Of a stretch of 64,000 nucleotides of DNA, positions 59,917-64,000 are shown in pieces. The DNA comes from Amphirosellinia nigrospora (lineage: Eukaryota > Ascomycota > Sordariomycetes > Xylariales > Xylariaceae): NCBI GenBank assembly GCA_004123355.1, contig SCHM01000004.1, forward strand, positions 1,550,001 to 1,614,000, read 5' to 3'. The stretch's first letter is position 1, and every line of letters starts with the position of its first letter. The notes under the pieces were generated by a model that was not told the origin of the DNA, made no database searches, and saw only the letters and a program-made list of their open reading frames with translations. A program made the position numbers and the translations under genes.

Positions 59917-60170
59917 TGTCCTGGGCAACACCCTGCATAAAGTAGATTAGATAGAACTTGCATAAATCATTCCGTTATTACCTACAGGTACCGTAATAAA
60001 AAGACGTCTTAAATAGAGCCATCAAAGGGTGGGAGCCAGTGGTAAGGTTTTAGCAGACGCGGACTTCTTAAAAGCATTTTATTTCCGCAATTCACCACTT
60101 CCCACCACTTTTCTCAAAGTTCTTTCCTTTCCTACTGCCACAATTACTGCCTTGGAAGCTCCTATCTCAA
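59454..60170. other. Intergenic region with CCTGAG tandem repeat
   Basis: A six-base tandem (AGCCTG)n of about five units lies at 59884-59915. AGGTAGGTAGTAGGTACCT lies near 59802. No gene seen. The last part is the promoter of the F-box gene. Confidence 0.5.
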
Positions 60171-61692
60171 ATGCCGAATAGACACGATGATAGCGCCTTT
60201 CCCTGGGCCTCGTTGCCCGCTGATATCGCTCTTTTGATCCTCGAGGAAATCTCACGCCAAAAACATCGCGGCTGGGCTCTATGTGCAGCTGTCTGCAAAG
60301 CATGGCAGGTCATTATTGAACGAAAGAATTTCTATCAATTAACATTGCAGGCATCCTGTCTAGACGAATTTGAATACTTCGTTATCCGACAAAGGCCTCT
60401 TGTCCACCACATCTGTCTCAATATCAAGCTTCGCCGATACGCCTGTCCCGCTTGTCAGCGAGATGCCATGCCCAAGCACAGCTCTAATTTTGGGAAGGCT
60501 GTTGCACGGCTCTTCTCTATCCTGAATACCTGGCAGCCTACAGGTCGTCTGATACTCGAGCTAAACGCATCTTCGCCGAGTGACTCAGAACATTGGTTCA
60601 AAAACTACTGTTTTGGACCCGGACATGAAGATCCTGGAGATTGGAGTCAGCAGGAGAAGGCTATTAAATGGCATGACCCAAAGCACGGCTGGGTTAATGG
60701 CCAGCAGGTTAAGGCTCCCGATGCGCCCGCTATATTGCGGCTCTTCTCTCCGCTCTGCTTGACCCCCCTAAAAATCTCTTGAGGTTTATGCCGTTACAGG
60801 CTTTGTGATACGTCGACAACTTCGACATCAGATATTTCCGGAAGTACTAAAGGCCTTGTGGAGAAACTCCCTCGGCTAGAAAGTATAGCCTACGAGCTGT
60901 GGCGTGTCCACCGATACCAGTGCCAGACTGCATGTACATATGGTACGTTTAATACTATATTAAAAGACCTTTTTATTTTTCCTTCTGATCTCTTAATAGA
61001 ATTAGCCTCTTTAATCCGGGACGTTCTTCCAAAACACGTGAAAAGGATATCTATTTAAGGACTTTAACAACCAACTTATACTAGCACTAAACAACGCTAG
61101 ACCACATTCAGGCCCATCTATGGACGCTAGCTCAGCTGCAGATCTCCAGCTAGCTAAGGCTTTTGCTGAGCGAAGTCACAACTTTGAGCGTCTCTCTATT
61201 TCATATATGATCGATGCCCAGCAGTTTTTTACCTCGTGCCAGCAGCTACCGTATGCCTGGAATCTCTTACAGTCGTTGACACTCACATCATCCACACTAG
61301 CTCAGACAACTCCTCGTCGAGATGTTTATACACTATTACAAAATGCCAGTTTGGCTGCGCTAAATATGCCGCAGCTCAAAAGTATGGTGCTTTGGAACAG
61401 TGAACAGGGACAAGCATGTGCGGTAATCTACCTGAGACATCCTGCAAGTGGGATGGCTACACTTACATGGCGTGGGACATGGGATCTTGATCTTAGTTAT
61501 GATGTTGTTGAGTCCTGGAAGAAGGTTGCCTCTGATTCCTGCTACCTACGGGTTGAGAACGAAGCACTACAGGACGTTGATATTAGGTGTCATGGCGATG
61601 CAGTTTATCATCTACGCTTGCCATATGGAGTTATTGATCAAGCATCACTGTGGCAAATACGCCAGGAGGGCATGATGCAAAGAATGGCCTAA
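60171..61692 (+). CDS. F-box protein with DUF6546-like C-terminal region
   Basis: Starts MPNRHDDSAFPWASLPADIA. The F-box follows: SLPADIALLILEEISR, then KHRGWALCAAVCKAWQVIIE. The long C-terminal region carries blocks typical of a fungal F-box-associated family: FVIRQRPLVHHICLNIKLRRY, GRLILELNASSPSDSEHWF, HGWVNGQQVKAPDAPAI, VTGFVIRRQLRHQIFPEVL, LESIAYELWR, LPKHVKRISI, FKDFNNQL, and WNLLQSLTLTSSTL to ATLTWRGTWDLDLSYDVVESW. The frame is interrupted at about 60760-60790, 60860 and 61055. Such genes are numerous and often decay in ascomycetes, so either slips or pseudogenisation is possible here. Presumed SCF substrate adaptor; target unknown. Confidence 0.75.
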
Positions 61693-61944
61693 TCAGTGCA
61701 TTTGCACAGATTTGTACCTACCTTGCTGGCTGGTCTTAGCTTCGCTGACAAGCCTGCGGACAGGTTGCGCTACTGACCCAGGACACCACGAGAAGGTGCC
61801 AGCCAATCGTCCTGGAAAAAAAGAAGAAAGGAAAGGGAGCAAAAGAAGAAGAAAGGTAGTGGAGCAAAAGAGTAGAGGGAGAAGTCAAGCCGAATGATCA
61901 AAGATAGATTCCAGCACCTTTTAAAATCCTATGTTAATATTATA
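61693..61944. other. Short intergenic flank
   Basis: Purine-rich GAAGAAAGGAAAGG tract around 61820-61880, the 3' flank of the F-box gene. Nothing else seen. Confidence 0.35.
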
Positions 61945-61946
61945 TC

Positions 61947-62325
61947 AGGTCGAATTCTCGGACGTCACGTTTTGATAACCACACGTTAAACTAGCCGCAT
62001 GCGGAAGTCAGTCCCATTTTAAGATCCAGTCTGGCTATTTGATTAGCTAGGTAAACGATATAGCCCCGGCTATATACTATTAAGCTAAAAATTAAATAAT
62101 TTTATATATTATATATATAAATTTTTTAAAATTAAAAAAATAAGTTTTATATATTTTAATTTTTTTTAATTTATATATTAGTAATAATATGTTAAGTCTT
62201 ATTTATACAATTACTAACTTAGAGTTATGTGCTATGTATAGATGGTTATTCGTGGGGTAAACGCTTCTAAATGCGGCTAGTTTGACGTGTAGAAATCAAA
62301 CGTGACGTCCGAGAATCCGACTTGA
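61947..62325. mobile_element. MITE with about 55-bp terminal inverted repeats
   Basis: The left arm 61947-62000 (TCAGGTCGAATTCTCGG...CTAGCCGCAT) is the inverted complement of the right arm 62271-62325, at about 85-90% by eye. TA lies immediately outside both ends (61945-61946 and 62326-62327), consistent with a Tc1/mariner-type target duplication. The interior of about 270 bp is extremely AT-rich with no ORF, so it is non-autonomous. The element sits between the F-box gene and Elongin A. Confidence 0.8.
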
Positions 62326-62327
62326 TA

Positions 62328-62834
62328 TTATATATATATGGTCTATATAGCCTAAAAACAAGGCTTCCTTACCCCTGCCTAAAGGGGCCTCTAGTTTAAA
62401 ATAACTAAACTGGAACAGGGCAAGAGCCTGAGGTTACGTAATGCGACTGAATGCGTGTCCGAATCTATTTATGTTATTGGCCCTTGTCCCGCACTCCCAG
62501 CCTCAGCCTCGAGCCCATCCACCTTCTTCGTCGACTTCACCTTCCTTATCGCTTTACAACAATGGGCAAGCCGTCGCACCCTACGTCCTTCCCACATCTG
62601 CCCTCTACATGCAAACTTGATCATCCTGGTTGAGGGGACTCGGCCACCGTCCAATCAATTTCGCAATTAAACTCGACACTTTCGTCATAGTACCGACGAA
62701 GCTTCAGGTGTCATGCTTCTTCATCGCAGATAAACAACCAACCGCCTTGACCCCCAAGCCAAAGTCAACTTCTGTCGCACCGCTTCAACCTACCGTACTT
62801 ATAGCTCGATCACCAAGACAATTAAACAGGGACA
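62328..62834. other. Promoter/leader of the Elongin A gene
   Basis: AT-rich immediately after the MITE, then CT-rich from about 62480, as in fungal 5' leaders. No separate gene seen. Confidence 0.4.
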
Positions 62835-64000
62835 ATGGTCAAATCACTTGTTGACTTGTGCACGGCAATGTGCTTCCGGAATATCAAAGGTTCATACTCA
62901 TTTCCATATATTGGTCAACCCGAATAATTCATTCGACCATCCTCCACCCCCTAACCTTTCAACCGCCGTACTGACTGCTGTCTGTGGACTAGATATTACC
63001 GACATGGGCTCGATACCCTACAACCTTGCGCGACCGATCATCATGAAGATCGACAACGCAGTGCAGCTCCGCCGCATAGAAGTCAACTCGCCACACCTCG
63101 AAATAGAGACGGCTGAGCGCTGGAAACACTTCATAGCCCGCGATTTCCCGATTCTCGCCGCAAACCACAACTACGTACCGAGAAATCCAAGATCATGGCA
63201 CAAGATCTACGCCAAGTACCAACGTGAGGATGCCGTGACCAAAAAGGAGGCCCGAGAGAAGCTCAAGAACGCGTTCAACAAGATTAAGGCGGAAAAGGAC
63301 CATAACCTTAGCAAGGTCACCAACTATGACAGCAGGAAGCTCCCTCGGCTACCGCGAGACGTCAAGCCGCAGGTGGGTACGCGTGCCAGGAGTGGCCGCG
63401 GCGGCCCGGACCAAAGCGAACTACGCTTTACAGGCGGTTCGAGGACAAAGACAAACACCCCCAAAAGCGTGCTCAAGCGTGCCATGAGAGAAGCAAAGGA
63501 GATCACAGCCAGAAACCGTCTCAACACTCTGACAGGCCCCGTGCTGAGACCAGGGCAGGTCGTACGGGCCCCGGCGGGCATGGTACAGGAAAAGATCAAC
63601 AAAGCGCGGCCGCTGACGGGTATTCGTCCGCCCGCGCGCCGATCCGAGCCGAATGCTCAAGACCAGGAGATTGAGGATCGCGAGGCCCGGCTACGGAAAG
63701 CTAAGGAGATGACGCGCGGAAAGGCGGGTCTTACATCGCCGACTCGGATCTCGACGACTATGACATCGAGGGTGACGATGGCCCTGTTGGTCTTGAGGTA
63801 GATGACCTCGAGACCTTCTTCGAAGAACGTCAGACTAGCCCCAAAGCCGGACCCTCAGGCTCAGGACCTAACCCAGGCCCGAAGAGGAGTGTTTTTACGC
63901 GTAAGACGGGTAGTTCATCTGCCACACCATCAACGTCAAAAGTGCCTACCCAGGCCCAAGGACGCCCAAACCCGAAAAAAGAACCAGTCATGAGCAACTC
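62835..64000 (+). CDS. Elongin A (RNA polymerase II elongation / CRL adaptor), 3' end outside window
   Basis: Start MVKSLVDLCTAMCFRNIK. A 103-nt intron (62890-62992; CTGAC branch) gives the phase-correct join to DITDMGSIPYNLARPIIMKI. The Elongin-A domain follows: an F-box-like/BC-box start, then NAVQLRRIEVNSPHL, ERWKHFIARDFP and PRSWHKIYAKYQRED, then a helical basic region (EAREKLKNAFNKIKAEKD) and a disordered Arg/Pro-rich tail. One slip at about 63722-63732 shifts the frame, after which an acidic block (ADSDLDDYDIEGDDGPVG, LEVDDLETFFEE) runs open to the window edge. In yeasts Ela1 pairs with Elc1 and Cul3 to ubiquitinate stalled polymerase. The role here is inferred from family. Confidence 0.88.

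Noticed and set aside
1-64000. CRISPR array, rRNA genes or a secondary-metabolite cluster
   Set aside because: No spaced direct-repeat array and no rRNA-like sequence was seen. The single toxD-like reductase has no synthase or tailoring neighbours.

Overview
This window looks like chromosomal DNA from a filamentous ascomycete (Pezizomycotina, probably Sordariomycetes). The signs are short GT-AG introns (mostly 50-110 nt) with CTAAC/CTGAC-like branch sites, fungal-specific families (Crz1-type calcium regulator, toxD-like reductase, Rhodopsin-domain membrane protein, DUF6546-like F-box protein, fused pseudouridine enzyme), and scattered AT-rich islands with decayed repeats. The species cannot be fixed from sequence alone.

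Layout. 1-1224 (+) is the 3' end of adenylate cyclase. An intron-bearing tRNA-Gly(CCC) lies at 3040-3142 (-). 4308-10975 (-) is a very large low-complexity coiled-coil gene with repeated W-x-x-[WF]-G / polylysine motifs and five repeats of a 33-residue basic module. A gene-poor stretch follows to 15.9 kb. Next come a DUF7053-like gene, a small mitochondrial-type protein, a toxD-like MDR reductase (-) and Crz1 (-). A small secreted protein (-) and an alpha/beta hydrolase (-) precede a repeat-rich AT island (28-32 kb) with a solo LTR and an intron-like repeat. Then come a membrane protein (+), a GPI-type Cys-rich secreted protein (+), a large unrecognised gene (-), a small conserved-looking gene (+), UTP18 (-), a PsuG-PsuK fusion (-), a GPI-type secreted protein (+) and an SDR (+). 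A second AT/repeat island (49.3-52.6 kb) holds the other solo LTR and a 41-codon ORF. The window closes with the Golgi Ca/Mn ATPase PMR1 (-), cohesin RAD21 (+), an F-box gene (+), a MITE with 55-bp terminal inverted repeats, and the 5' part of Elongin A (+).

These are mostly housekeeping and signalling genes rather than one pathway. There is a loose calcium/cAMP theme: adenylate cyclase, Crz1 and PMR1. In ascomycetes Crz1 is known to control PMR1-type pumps downstream of calcineurin, but nothing in the sequence links the three here beyond proximity.

Many otherwise well-conserved genes, including essential ones (RAD21, UTP18), are broken by single-base reading-frame slips, while PMR1 and the 46.4-kb secreted-protein gene read cleanly through their introns. 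I therefore treat most slips as probable sequence/assembly indels and give whole-gene spans. The most unusual signal is a pair of intron-length sequences (146 and 145 nt, both GT...AG). One is a working-looking intron of the hydrolase gene, and the other is a decayed copy 3.2 kb away outside any recognisable gene. This is a candidate introner-like element.
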